NCBI RefSeq assembly: GCF_043641665.1
Contig: NC_092200.1
Coordinates: 5,551,694-5,615,693 of the forward strand
Length of the DNA stretch: 64,000 nucleotides
Source of the DNA: Enoplosus armatus
Taxonomy: Eukaryota; Chordata; Actinopteri; Centrarchiformes; Enoplosidae
Reading direction: 5' to 3'
In this document: in pieces, positions 1 through 13,690 of the stretch
Layout of the letters: each line of letters begins with the position of its first letter
Numbering within the stretch: position 1 is the stretch's first letter
Notes under the pieces: generated by a model
What the model saw: the letters and a program-made list of their open reading frames with translations, nothing else
The model's database searches: none
Told to the model about the DNA's origin: nothing
Translations under genes and position numbers: made by a program

Positions 1-1320
1 AACTTCATTACTGCCTGAAATATGCTCAGATTCAAGTGTACATTGCTATTATATCCCTTGGCTTGTGTGACACTTGTATCATAATTCGGTTTACACAGGG
101 CTGCCATTTAATCACAGTGTAAACATTTCTTTCTGTAGCAACAAAATGCCTGTAAAGTTAACTTTATGGTAACGCTGGACGGGCCAACTTTGACCTTTAG
201 CTATGATAAAACATCAAACATCTCAGGAATCTGAGAAAGAAATTGCTTCAAGATGGGGAGACGCAATCTTCCATTCGCCCTCTGTACAAATTCAACTAAA
301 AGAACACTTGTTAAAGACCTCCACTTTATTGGACCGAAGCTGTCACATCTGATAAAGCTCACTGTAACCGAGTGGGCGACCTGGGGACAGCAGGGGGACC
401 GGGAGATTGGTTGGTGCCAAACTTATGTGACACTAAAATGCACCTTTCACTCAGCTCTCACCAGACGATCATTTCAAGCTGGGAAAAAAAAGAAAAATAA
501 GTCCCAGACTCAAAGGCAGCAGACCCCCACCTTAAACAATATTATAGCTGGTAAAAAAAAAAAACTTTGCTGCAATCTGGGAGCAACATTTGCTGGAACA
601 CCTTGGACTTTAATGACGGCCATGAAACCGCAAATGAGCAAGTGAAGGCTTCCAGTGTGGAATCAGGAATGAACACATTAGCCGGTGCTGACAGATGAGT
701 CTTAATTGTTACCTCTGGCAAATGGGACTTCACATAAGAGAACAAAAGCTCTCCTCCCAGCGCCCCGTTTGATGCAATGTGACGATGACCTTGCTGCAAT
801 GCACCCTCCGCAAGATCCTTAAGAGTTTATCTTGACAGACTCCCAAAGACTGTCTCTCAGGTGTCGCACTGATAGACCAATTCATTTAACTCTGTCACGA
901 TCCGGGGCTTTAGAGGCTGCTGCTTGATGAATCCCTATTGTTCCTCTGCCTTTCTGGCTGTTTGCACTCCTTGAGGCGAGCTACATTACTGTTTCAATAG
1001 CCTTTGGACTATTACCACATGAAAAAACGGCGCTATTTTCAATGAGCATTGTCCTCTCTGTCCTATGTGCGAGTCCATGGTAACAATTGTAACATGCACT
1101 GCTGGGTAAATGACACGGGCACTGCTTGAAATCTTGTTAAGTTTTATGTTTACGTGTATCATCAGTAGATCAAACAGACAGATTTTATCGTTGTATCTTT
1201 TCACCATATTGCATTAAATTCATGTTCTGCCATTTAACATCTACCTATATCTCTCCTCATATCTCATGCCTCAACACCCCAATAAACTATCTCATAAAAT
1301 GGCCAGTTTGCCTTTGTTAT

Positions 1321-1920
1321 TATAGAGAAGTTCAACATTTTGAGGAATACACGTATTCGCTTTCTCGCCTAGAGTTAGATGACAAGTTTGATACCATTCT
1401 CCTGCCTGTTCACTAAATGTAAAGCTACAGCCAGGAGATGGTCCTAGCTTAGCATAAAGACTGGAAACAGGAGAAAACAGCTTGCTCTGTCCAAAGGCAA
1501 CAAAATTCGAACAGAAAGTGTGAATTAGTGAGCTTCAGAGGTGCAGTGGAGTTTGTCTTTGGACAAAGACAGGCTAGCTGTTTCCCCTTGTTTCCAGACT
1601 TTGTGCTAAGCTAGCATCAGGCAGCCGATTAGCTTAGCTTAACATAAAGACCTGAAGCAGCGGGAAACAGCTAACCTGACTCTCTCTAAAGTTTACAAAA
1701 TCTGCCTCCCAGCACCTCTAAAGCTCACTAATCACATTATATCTTGTTCCTTGTCGTCACTGCGAGGTTAGCTGTCTCCCTCTGTTTTTCAGTCTTTATG
1801 CTAAGCTAGCTGTAGCTTCATATTCACCCTACAAACATGAGCGTGGTGTCAATCTTCTATCTTTCTCTCCGCAAGAAACCAAATAAACCTATTTCCCAAA
1901 TTGTCAGACTATTCCTTTGA
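1321..1920. mobile_element. Foldback / MITE-like element with four alternating arms
   Basis: The two ends are inverted copies of each other. The left end reads TTCAACATTTTGAGGAATAC and the right end, reverse-complemented, reads CTGACAATTTGGGAAATA. Inside, the signature TTAGCATAAAGACTGGAAAC and its neighbours occur four times in alternating orientation: plus near 1450, minus near 1600, plus near 1640 and minus near 1790. The companion motif for GCACCTCTAAAGCTCACTAAT appears inverted near 1540 and direct near 1720. I recognise this sequence as a common percomorph interspersed repeat. There is no coding capacity. The exact ends and target duplication cannot be fixed by eye. Confidence 0.7.
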
Positions 1921-3860
1921 GGGCTTACTTTATCTATTGTCTTCCTTACTATCTCCGTAACCTTACTGTTGTGTTGCTTTATGAGCTGTGTGTGCAGGGA
2001 ATACAGGAGTATGACAGAGGAGAAGAAAAATAACCTGCAATCTTGTCTTTGAAAGATGATTGCTGTGGCAGAGGACATTAACAGATAAGAATGATTTAAT
2101 ATCCGTATTGAAAGGTCAAACAAAAATACAAGTGTATAGATTTGAATTCTGTTTGGAGAGTAATATTGCATCTTGTTTTACAGTAGATGTAGATTATTTT
2201 GTCCTAATATGCCTTGTATACAACTATGAAAAGAAGAAAAGGTGTGAGAAGAGTAATAGTGTGTATTTTCAGTTTTACTTTTTAACAAAAAACACATCTT
2301 ACAACTATCCTTGAACACAGCCGCATCTTCAACCAAAGATTTGTGGTTTGTTTCACCACTGGAGGGTAAACTGAGCCAAGTTCAGTGAGATGAATGCAGC
2401 ATTATCTCATCTCTGCTCACATGGTGACAGTATGATTGGCACCCTTGTATTTCGTTACTAAATAGTTATAAATAGCACTTTTAAAGAACGTGTTTGATTC
2501 AGATTTCCTCCACACCCACACAAGGCAACGTTGCATGTTAGAGGCTCCATATGCTTGCCAGAGGTGCCATTTAAATCCAATACTCACAGCCAATGAGATG
2601 GTGGTAAACTTCACACAGCATTGCTTTATATGAAAGGATACCAGAGGGATGAGAGAAATAAAAGATCTAAAGCCTGGTGTGTCCAGTTTTCTCTGGTCGA
2701 TCCACTCCCTCTCTGGTATTTCTATACCCACTTGATTTTTCACTTTAATGTGCTGCGCTGTCTCACTAAAGACACGTCCATACAGGTCATTTTAATCTGA
2801 ACACAGAGAATATAAATATAGGAGGGTGCAAAGTCAACTTTCCTCATTTCCTCACCACCCTTCCTTGTAATACATCAACAAATCACCACAAGTGGTTGCA
2901 TCTGACTGTGCTCACTCATTTCAAGCAGCTGGACTACCTCATTGCCAGGCAGGGAGTGTGTGAGTGGTCCTGCTTGGTTCAGGAGTGGGCATGCGGGTGT
3001 TAGATGAGCCATTGATCCTTCCCAGCAGGCTCTTCCACCAGGCGATTCCTCCACTTCTCACAACCCCTCCCCCACGGCATTGACTTTCTGCCATGACGTT
3101 CCGCTGTCACGGCAGGACCTGACATTTAATGATCCTCTGATGGAGTAACGTCACATTTATCACTTGCCAGCAGATGTGACGGGGCAGAATCTGAGGGGCG
3201 AGCACAGGCCAGAGCAAAAAAACAAACAATATTTAAGCCAGGAAGAGGAGCTGCACGCTGACTGACAGTGGGTGTAATTCAGGATAAAGTCAGATTTAGC
3301 CAGGACAGTATTGAATTTTGATTGGAAAAATTCAACCCCAAGCAGAGCAAACTTCTTTTTTTGGCCTACTAATACATCATCAATGAAAAATCGCTAAACC
3401 CCTCGTTGGAACAGCGATTGTGCAATCACAGCTTGGCAACCACAACTGGGCACGACAGGCCTGTCAAGCTTGAGTGTGAATATTCCTGCGATAGTTTGGA
3501 AGGCGGTGTTGTGTTTTTAGCCTTTCCAAAACCAAAAGCTCAAGAGCAAAAATGTAAGATATTAATGAAATAGTGTGTTTATCTGCTCTAGCATGAGCTG
3601 CAATTGTTAGCATGTCCAGCTAACTAGATACCTACACTAGTAACCAAGCGTTACTCCCAAGGGCAAGAAGCATTTGATTAATTCGTTTGTGGTGTTACTG
3701 CTTTGCTTAAAAAATAAGCCCTAATCATGGCTAACACGTCCACTGTGCAGTATTTCCTCACTGTGTGTGGAAGCTCATTCGGGATGCTATCGAGAGTTTT
3801 AGGATAGTATCTGGCTCGACTGCTCTTTTTCGGATTTAGGGAGGTTTACACTCCAGTGAT

Positions 3861-3962
3861 ATGATTCGCATATTATCTGGCGAGTACAAAAACATCCCAA
3901 GTGCGCTGTTGCCTCAAGCGAACGGCCTGACTTGCATCTGAAGGGGAAAATCTGCACTGTAA
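3861..3962 (+). repeat. 102-bp direct repeat, copy A
   Basis: This 102-bp block recurs at 4753-4854 in the same orientation with five differences. Both copies run from ATGATTCGCATATTAT to TCTGCACTGTAA. After the right end both continue with a loosely similar AT-rich stretch. Similarity to the left is weak. The origin is unknown. Confidence 0.85.
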
Positions 3963-4752
3963 CGTTTAAAGTGAAAAAATAATATTTGAAAGTATGAAAA
4001 CAAGTAGGCTGAGCTAGTCTGAGCTTATATTGTGGACATATTTATAATACTAAGAGCAGCACACTGAAATTAAATGAACAGGTAATAGGACGCTGACTTT
4101 TCTGTGGAGGTCACGCAGCTTCAGTATGTATGTATCCATAAAGCTCAACTCATGAGGCTAACATTAGCTTATTTAGCTAAAGTTATAAAATCTGCATCGA
4201 AAATCGATGGTTGAAGAGCATAAATGAGAAGCTGCTTTTGTCTGCCACTCTCTGAAGTCAAGGACCCACTTTCAAGTGGTACTGTACATCTGCCACTGAC
4301 ATTTTAAACCGCATTATGTGCCGCGCTACAATGGATAGCTTGACAGGCGTAGCAACAGTAACTAAGGGGGCTTTGCGAATGGTCAATTGTATTTGAAATT
4401 ACACCGTTTTGAAATATACCTTTTTTTTCACCTTGGCTTTGACAGTTCAGGACCAAGCATGAAAGCACTAACAGGTGAGCCTCTCACCTAACCACTTGTC
4501 TGAGGGGAGAGTGAAGGAGAGAATATTCAATAATAGAAATGTTGAGCTCTTTTTAGGGAGATATCTGTGTCCCTGTACAGGAAGGTTGAGAAAGTACAGC
4601 GAGAAATAGTCATAGGGTATAAGACATCAGTATCCAACTGAGACAAACTGATTCTGTTTCCCACACCAAGATACTGAACTGTCCAAAATCTAGCCCGAGT
4701 TCTCCGCCTGCAGGTGCTCTGAATACCAGAAATGAAAGCCTTCTTTTCTGAA

Positions 4753-4854
4753 ATGATTCGCATATTATTTGGCGAGTACAAAAACATCCCAAGTGCACTG
4801 TTGCCTCAAGCGAACGACCTGACTTGCATTTGAAGGGAAAAATCTGCACTGTAA
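4753..4854 (+). repeat. 102-bp direct repeat, copy B
   Basis: Second copy of the block at 3861-3962, about 95% identical over 102 bp and gap-free. All five differences are transitions. It starts 892 bp after copy A. The DNA between them encodes nothing recognisable, although the stretch near 4340-4400 (GACAGGCGTAGCAACAGTAA) looks like part of an old dispersed teleost repeat. Confidence 0.85.
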
Positions 4855-6828
4855 GTTAAAATAATGACTCTAAGGTCGAATAATTAAGCGTCCCTCCGTG
4901 TGGCATATCGCTGCACACAAAAAAAAAGCTGTCTAACAAATTCTGACCGGGGAAAAAAAAAAAAGGAACAAGAAACAGAAAAACAATGTCGAAGGACACT
5001 GAAAGAGATGTGTTAATTTACAAAAGGCTTGAGGAAGAGTTAATTAAGCCAGCTGCAGGAATGGGAGAAAGTGCTGAGTCCTGGAGACACAAAATATTTA
5101 TTCATCAGCCCATTAAAGTTTAATTCCTTTTTCCCCCCCTATTTTTAAAATGGAGGGAGAATGGAGGAAAAGCTTTGAACATTTGACCTTATATGTAAAA
5201 GTGTAGGGTGAGTCTGAGAAGCCTCAGGGATTGTTTTAATCATTAAGAACCAGCAGCAAGAAAAAAAAAGAACTTGCTCAATGCTCTGTTGGAGCGGACT
5301 TACATATTATTCAAATCAGATTATTTCAGCATTTTGATAAGTCCCTTTTTCTTTTCTGTTAAATATTACGATCACGCCGGGATATTTTGGTGAGAAAACA
5401 GATATGTGACAGTTGGAGCAGGTGACCTCTTTCTGGACGATCAATAATTGCTTGAGACAAATGGACACATGACAGCACAGACAGATTAGTCTCAAGCAAC
5501 ACGCCTGTTTGAATTCTGCTCCAAATATCCATCATGTCATACGTAACACTTCACTGTACTGTAGGTAGTGGCTCCTTCAATCCAGCGAGACGTGTCTGAT
5601 GAAAGGATGGGGAGGAAACAGTCGTGTGCTTGATTTGTCTGCAGCCTAATTATATGGCAACAAACGAGTTGCCAATCATGAGAATATATTGTCTGGTTTT
5701 ATCTCAGGAACTCATCAAGTCAACCCAATTAAAAGCTGCAATGAGAAAGACATCGGCAGTGAACAGGGCTTTCATTCAGTTAATTCATGATTGCCAATTA
5801 AAACAGAATAGCGTGCAAAGTTGTAAAGCTGTCAGGAGGGCCAAGCTAAATTACCCTTTTCCACTTTGAATGATGGATGCGTTCATTGCTCTCCCTTATC
5901 TTATTTATTCTCTGGGCAGAAGTGGGGGGGACAAAAGCAGAAACAGTTTAAAGAGTGTGTTGCTAATGAAGACGGTTCCTCCTTTCGTAAAAAAAACCAA
6001 ATCTGCAAGTGGAAGATTGTTTTGCTTTTCTAGAAAAACCCCCGTAATTAAATCACGTACAGTATCCTAGATCCATGCAGATCCATCCAATTTTCTCTCA
6101 CAATGACTTGCGAATAAAAGTCCAAAGACTGGAGATTACATTGCAAATCATTATTGATATTGATATCCCTCTGTTATAGGTGGCTATATGCGTATTAGTA
6201 TGTATATTTTACCAATAATGCCGACAGAATCATCAGATATTGAAAGCGTGAATCAACTTATTTTTCAGAAACAGTCTAAAAAAATCTCTGTTTGTGTCGA
6301 CACAGCGCTTTAAATGCCACTTGAATGTGTCTACAGCAGTTAAAGTGAGGGCAACTTATCCTGGTTGTGTCTTCTGCACCATTAGCCACTGTTGCCATAC
6401 TATTGATGGCCTAATTAAAATGTGTCAGGCTGAAATGTGTCACATTTTTTAAAGGCTAAAATTGATAGCTCATATTAATTTTCACTTTCTCAAAATGACC
6501 TTTAATTTCGCTCGCCAACTGCAGGCTTGTGTCTACACCGGCACACCCTCCCGTTCTCGCTCCTGAAACAATATGTCAAACGGCTTTGACAACACACGGA
6601 AGAAGCCGGCCGTTGCTCGGAGCCAAGCGTCTCAAAGCACAAATTGAAGTCACTCTCAGATTTCAAATATCTATGGGAAAATGATATGCCAACACCTCCC
6701 TATAGAGTGATGGTTTCCAACATTTTTTGCTGTTAATAAGTCATCACTGATAACCCTCCCTTCTCAGCCCACTTCCTTTAGCAATTTGCTCATTTTTACT
6801 CTTGTCTGTGCTGCCCAGCTTTTATATT

Positions 6829-6842
6829 CCCCCCCCCCCCCC
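6829..6842. repeat. Poly-C tract (14 C)
   Basis: A run of 14 C, in otherwise unremarkable intergenic DNA. Length is likely to vary between individuals and sequencing reads. Confidence 0.9.
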
Positions 6843-9800
6843 GAGGAATCTCTCTTTGGGAGAGCAAAAACAACCCCCAGCTCCAGAAATGTCGCTGTGG
6901 CGAGGTTTTCCTTGAAACAGCCGGAGAGAAAGTGATAGTTTCTATTCGGTGCTCCAGTAGCCAAGACTTTGTTCTCATCCCCGGGAGACGTGCTCCACAG
7001 GTCAAGCTCTTTGCAACAGATTAAAAGAGAGTGTCACTAATGTCACCCGGCCGGGGGATCAATGGCATGGCGTAGGAAATGAAAGCTGTGACGGACGTGG
7101 ACGACCACATCAGCTCCTGTCACCGTGTGTCCACTCAGAGTATTCTCTTCATCCTGGCAGCTGCCGGGACCTGAGGGGGGCCCTGTCAGCTGAAGCCAGC
7201 GTGGGCCCGGCACACTCCTGAACCACGGACAGCCCATTGGGGCCTTTCTCGAAGAGGCTCACAGGGCTTCAGACACTCACACCATCAGCTCAATCAACTT
7301 GTGCCACTCTGGACTGCAGCGTTGCGGCTGCACCAGTGGGGAACTTTTCTCATTTCACACGAGGGTTTGTCCTCACATGAGAAATCAAAGTGTTAAAAGT
7401 TGGAAACAGAGAAAAATTAAGTGAAAGTGGGAAATGATGAACTAATGGAAAGCAGTTATTTTGTGAAGTGAATTATAAGACTTTTATTTCTCTGGTCACA
7501 CTGATAATCAACACAGCTCACTGTTGCTTAATCGTTATTTCATATACTGATTGCACCCATTTTTCAGACAATGGATTTAATCACCGTTTGTCATCCTCCT
7601 CCTTTTATTTCCTCTTTCTTGCTTTATGTGCATGGAATATCAAATATTTAGACGTGTGCATTTGTTGTCATTTTCAAACTGACAAATGTAGCCCCGACAT
7701 TTCACAGCCCTTTACTGTATCTGAGGCGAAAGAAAGTTTGCTCCCAACCCCTTAGTTACAACTCTGTTAGGCCTCAACAAGCTTTCGGTTCTCGCTGTGG
7801 CAGAAAAGCGAAAAAGTGGGCTTCTCATTGCTAGCCGACGACTTTGCCGACTGAAACGACAACTTTTGCTAGCATTAGCAGCTGACATTAGAACAGACAA
7901 ACAGTTTTTACACTTTTGCTCGTGTTTTGGTTTTGGAAAGGACAAAAAACCTCTTTAAATGCCTTGACAGGCCCTTCATACTTGCAGCTGCTATAAGGTA
8001 TAAATAGACAACTGCTGTTCAGGTGAGGTGTTTAGCAAACAGTCACCTATAGTCAACTGTCACAAGAGAAATCAACAATTTGCAAATGACAGTTTCATCC
8101 TTGATTCTCAAGTAACACAGGTAGTTTTATAATGATGCTTATGTTACTCCTAAAAGTTTATTTCATTATGAGGCAGCATTAAGAAGCAGCATCATTTGAA
8201 CAAATTGAGGTATTCTACAGTTTACAACGAACAGCTGCTGCCGCTGTAAAGTCTATTTTTACTTTGTGCCTAAAACAATGCCTTACTTTATATTCACTTT
8301 CTGTGTTCAAGATGAAAAAAGAAAAGATTGGTAATGTATTTCGTTCTGCTCGCCCTCCACCCACTGACTCAGCAAGTGTTCTTGGCTCATACAATCTCAT
8401 TCACATAAAGACGGAAAGAAAATTTAATGGGCAGAAGAGAAACTCCTGGAGTTAATGAGAAGCATTTGAAATATGCCCGATAAGAGGAAGAAGACCTGAG
8501 TTTTCCACCGGCATTCATTACCAAGTGTATTCAGTCAACCCAGCTCCTCATGCCTGCCTGTGTATTCCCATTTGACACTTGTTGGTTGATCGAGTCCATT
8601 AGATTACCACTGTTCATTTCCTTTTCTTGAGACTGGGGACTTCTTTCACCAGCAGGACGGTTCAGGCGCAACGGGAGCACCAGATTCGGCTTGACAGGAC
8701 CGCATTTGATTTTCAGGATCAGGACGCTTCGCCTGACGCAAGCAACCACCTGGACTGTTGGCTGCTGTTTGTGTTCACCTGTGTCTTGCTAGAGAAATAA
8801 AAAAAGGCGCTGCTTGTTTCCTTGTTACATGGTGGCCAGGAAACACGGGGGCTTGTTGAAGCAAAGAGAATGCAGATGCTTGTGGTGTGGGAAAAGGCGA
8901 TGTGGAAAGACGAGGACCAAGCAGATGAAGGGATGGGGGATAACAAGCTCTTTGCCAACCAGGCAACCATGAGTGCTATTGCTCTGCTGGAGTGAATGCA
9001 ACAGGCCTGGGTTTTTCAGCCTGACTACTGGAGCATGTGAACACACATCTTCCTCGCCATGGGAGAGAAGACTGTCATGACAAAGCCAATGCCTTTGCCT
9101 TTTTTTTTTGTTGTTGTCTTTAACTGTCCCTTCCTGCTCCTCATCTATGTCGCTGTCTCATCCTGTCCTCATTTCTGTCTTGTTTGTGTTGCTCTTTCTT
9201 TCTTTCTCATTGTGTATAACACAAGGTGACATTATTTTCCCTCTTTTTTTTTTTCTTCAAAATGGGAAGAAAAGCATCTGGGTGATATGCAGTCAAGGCT
9301 TGCTGTCAAAAGCTTGGAACATTTGCCACCTTTCAGGGAAATCCTAATTGAAAACCTTGGCTCTGGGGTGCAACAAACCAGAAATGTGCAACCTAGAAAT
9401 GAATACAGATGCAATCTGATATGCAATCGCAAGCAGTTTCCTTTAAATGATTGTGTGTGTTAATGTGAAGGCACATTTTTGAAAGAGGACACCACACGAG
9501 AAAGGCTTACGAGGCAAGAGAAAATCTACCTTTTGTGTATCAAACACTCATCTGTAGATATGACAGGTGAAATTTTAAAATTTAAAGTTTGTAGCTCCAC
9601 CGATGGCGGCTGCTGTAGTCACCTTGGATTTAAGCCAGTTACAATGTGTAAGTACAGACTGTATGAAAATATCCATAGAAACTATTCAAACTACTCAAAA
9701 TCCGCTACCCGTCATCTCGGATGCGCAATCGCGTACTCATAGTTAGACCTAAATATGGCTAAATACACTTTGTTCTTCCTTCGATTGTGAATTGACTCTG

Positions 9801-10254
9801 CCTCTTTGTGGACTGTTGTTGTTAGCCTGCTAGCCATGTTAGCACCTGCAGTTTAAGAAAACAAATGTGCGATATTTCCTATACTTTTCACCACACCACA
9901 TGAGCTAATCTTGTTTGGCGAAATCCGGTCTGACCACATCGTAAGTAGTGCAGCATCAGGCTAGCTAATGAGTAAGCTAGCTTAAATTGCTTATTCATGA
10001 ATGCTGAAACATTAGCCGTATGTTGGCTAGCTAAAAATATGTGTTTGGAAGCTATTGTGCATATAGATGGACAAAGTGGACTATTCTGAGGAATTTAAGA
10101 TGTTTTATGTCTATAGACTACAAGGGGTGAGAGTTTGATACTCAAATTATAGATTCTGGGTGGCATATCAGTTTAAACTGCCAGTACAAACTTAGCTAAC
10201 TTGAACCAGTTTGTCATTCTGGTATTTGCAACATTCGGCCACTTACGGACAAAA

Positions 10255-10450
10255 GCTAAAATAAAGTATAAGGCTTAAACGTACAAAAGAGCTAGCTCAA
10301 TGTAATGGATAAACAGTTAACATTGTCAGCTAAAGGTAATGAAAAAACTTGTTGAAATTATTAGCTAATGGATAAATGGTTGAAATTGATGCAAAAAAGT
10401 ATTGGACTGTTAAAATAGATAACTAAAGTTATTTAGGCTAACGCTAATTG
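10255..10450. repeat. Diverged minisatellite-like repeat (GGATAAA-GGTTGAAAT units)
   Basis: Degenerate units of about 30 bp around AATGGATAAA and GTTGAAATT recur several times here. The same motif array is present at 13230-13420. I recognise it as part of a dispersed percomorph repeat. Boundaries are approximate. Confidence 0.45.
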
Positions 10451-10549
10451 TCTATCTACATATCCATAGGACACGCAGCAATGTCAGCATTTACTTTGGG
10501 TATTTCTGACCACCTGACATGTTAGTTCAATACACAATATTAGCTCTGT

Positions 10550-10800
10550 CTGGGTCTCCATCAGCTCTTGCGGGAAATGTTTGGCTGCTGTTTGATTTTC
10601 TTTACTAGCTAGTCGCTGACTTTGTCGGTTTTTCAGTTTTGTGCTGGGCAGGTAGTGCACAGTGGGTTCATCAGTTTTATTTTGGTGAGAACACCCCCTG
10701 GCTTCTGATGGAAATGAGATTGATGACATTTACAACCAAAGCAATGAGCTAAAACAGGCTAAAAAGCTCAGCAGAGTTTAAGGGGGCTGGGTGATAATTT
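10550..10800 (+). repeat. Dispersed repeat family 2, copy 1
   Basis: Contains AGCTAGTCGCTGACTTTGTC at 10607-10626, followed by TGCTGGGCAGGTAGTG and then by AGCAATGAGCTAAAAC. The same order of motifs recurs at 55790-56050. This is an unclassified interspersed repeat, with no coding capacity seen. Confidence 0.6.
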
Positions 10801-11699
10801 TCTGTGGAATTGTCACTATGCAAACCCCTTTCACCTGACATGCAGTTTATTAGTGGAGCTTTAAACATTTCTTATTATTTTTGGTCAGTGGAAAAAGAAT
10901 GACAACCAGGAATCGATTTTGGAGTTTTAACCTGAGGTTTCAAAAGCCATACCTCCATGCAGTATATATTACAGTATATTATAGTGGCTGTGTTGACAAG
11001 GAGGAGCTCCTGTGACAGCCTTATTTCCCCTTCGCAGAGATTTTTTAGGTGCAAATCTGAGCGTGAATTGATAACACAACCCGAGCTGCCACGGCTCTCT
11101 CGACACACAGTCCACTGAATGCAAGCAAGTTGGTGTGTCATTAGGATTCGGATCATGATGCTGTCTCAGTCGACACAAACTGAGGTGAATGAACATGTCT
11201 GTCTGCAGTGAGACGTTTCTCTTTCAGAACCTGCTGTGACGTGTCTGGAGGGAAATTGCTGAGAATGACCTCTGTACTTTCCTGTTATCTATCTCAAGTA
11301 TTTACCTAGATTTCTTTTTCTCTCTTTTAAGGGTTCTCTGTCTCGGTCTTCTTGAGGAAGAATGAATGTCACTTTGTGCTTTGCAGCTGTGGTATTACCT
11401 GATGCTATGTGATAGATGCCATGGGTTCATGATAAACTTTCAGTAACATTGATTATTCACACAGATGCAGAAGATTGTCCTTGAAGAATGACTGTCTCTG
11501 CAGTGTTGGCAGCCAGTGTCACCGACCACCAAGTCATAATTTTGCTTGTGTGCAAAATTGCATCTGCGAGCATGACAACATTTTCAACACACTGTATATC
11601 AATGAGGATTAAGACAATTTATATATGGAGGGCGCAAGCAGAGGTACTGTGCGCTGCAGAATCTCCTCGTGAGGAAATATGAGAAAAAAATAAAATACC

Positions 11700-12260
11700 T
11701 AAAAAGGGAGTAGGGGTTGATAAAAACCTGTTACATTAAATTATTCGAAGTCTAACCCTCTGCAAGACAAGTTCTAAGCTGCAACTCAGCAAGATTGCCA
11801 TTCCTCCCCCGTAATCTATTTAACCCTCAGGGGAACAGGAGAGGTATGGGCTAAATTAGTGTAATCTGAATGAGGGTTTTTCTTGAATATGGTGGTTTCA
11901 GCCAGTGAGGGATTGTATCCGCCTCCAGCCTCAGTGGCCTGACAGACAATGAGGATATGACCATCTGAATCGATACAGCCTATCCCCCATGATTAGGTCA
12001 TCCATTAGTTCACCCGATCTTTCGACCCTCTTACATTGCATGGGATGAAAATCTAATCGCTCAATACTTGCTGGACGATTAGTCAAAATGGAGGAGCAGG
12101 AATGTTTTGATGCAGCATATGCAAATATGTCCGGCTTTTGTATTTCGGTCGTGGTGCTGGAGTCAGGGGGACGTCAACTCCCCAGCCTTGGTCCCTTGAA
12201 CATCAAGGCCCCTCTGACTCCCTATGATCTCCGGCTCTCTGCAGCCTCATGAACACCATG
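11700..12260. promoter_or_regulatory. Candidate conserved non-coding element
   Basis: A stretch of about 560 bp free of recognisable repeats and of any ORF worth calling. It contains an octamer motif (ATGCAAAT, 12119-12126) and several homeodomain-type TAAT cores. The call is an inference from texture only, because conservation cannot be seen in a single sequence. Confidence 0.2.
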
Positions 12261-13059
12261 TAGTGAGATTCATGTTCACATTCTGTGTGCTATGCAAAAA
12301 ACCCACACCGGCTGAGCCTCGCTGAGAGAAACACTGCTCCTGATGTGTCTGAGCTCAACAGAAAGAAAAATCAATCAACAAAAAGAATTAAAATAAAATA
12401 AAAAAACAATTAAGGGGGCACTTTAACTTGTCTGCAAATGTCTCGGTGCAATTATGGAGCAGAGAAGGAGTCAGAGATGAATTAGAACAACCACTAAATG
12501 GAATTCAGTTTGATGATAAATCAGGAACCCACTGTCAAGTTCACGGTGTGAAAAAGGTCACTTGCTTTGAGTCATTGCTCCACCAGCACTAAAGAACGTG
12601 AAGGCCGACGCAGTGGAGTGAATTCTATTTTCATAAACTTAAAAACTTGAATCGAAATTAATTTAACTAGTGTAACTAAGTGTAAGGACATTTCCATATT
12701 TCAATGTGGATTTTCTTTCCTGCATAATAAGAAGCAGATCATGTGTGGCTTTTTCATCGTTGTTCTCCGACCGCGGTTAGCGCTTTGTCTGTGCAGTGCT
12801 GTTCTAAAAAGATAACATATGTTATGGCAGCTCTTTAGCTGTGAGCACAGCAACATGTTTTCTTTAAATGTCCACTGGGGAAATCAATACCTTGTTTAGA
12901 GCTGAAATTGGCCAGTCAATGTTACAATCATCTGTTTCCAATGACAGTAAAAGGCAGTTACTGGAATTATAATGTCAACTGTCTTTTAGGAGGTCAGAGA
13001 TTGACCAGAAATTAACATTACTGATGAATTTATCAATTTATTTTACTGTTATGAGCGTC

Positions 13060-13690
13060 GATCCATATATATCCACGAATATGTCTGTAGTTGCCAGGTG
13101 TTATGTGGAAAAATTGTAAAGTAGCTCAACTAATTAAAATAATAATAAATTACAATTTGATTTTTAAAAGAAATCCATATATTGAGTCAAGACTGCAGGA
13201 GGTCTAAGGGAGGAGGAAGTATGTGTACACATAGTAATAGATAAATGGTTGAAATAGGAATACTGTGTTGAAATAGAGAGCTAAAAGTAATGGACAACCA
13301 GTTAAAATGGTTAAATAAAAGTAATGAAAAACAGTTGAAATGGTTAGCTAAAGTAGCCTAGGGGATAAATGGTTAAAATAGGCAATTGTTGAAATAAATA
13401 ACTCAATTATTGGACAGCAGTGATGAGAACCACCTGCCACCAGTGAACCGACTCATGAATTAATCATTTGGTTATAAACTCAGAGAGACTCCCTGAGTTG
13501 GAGGTTAACCTTAGAAGCAGGATTTTTGATTCACTCCCGCTTGCGAATCGAGTTAACACGTTCCGCTTTACGAGTCGTTCGTCTAACATCACTATTGGAT
13601 AGGCCTAAACATTTCAATCGTTATCTAATAATGGATTAAGGGTTGAAATAGTAAAATAAAGCTAAAAATAAAGGAGAAATGTCCAGCTGC
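13060..13690. repeat. Diverged dispersed repeat with GGTTGAAATA minisatellite part
   Basis: From about 13230, units such as ATAAATGGTTGAAATAGG and AGTAATGAAAAACAGTTGAA repeat with a spacing near 30 bp, and a further unit lies near 13630. The preceding stretch (GTAGCTCAACTAATTAAAAT, near 13121) resembles GTAGCTCAGCTAATTGGAGA near 28792. The two places are therefore probably copies of the same composite element. Boundaries are approximate. Confidence 0.45.
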
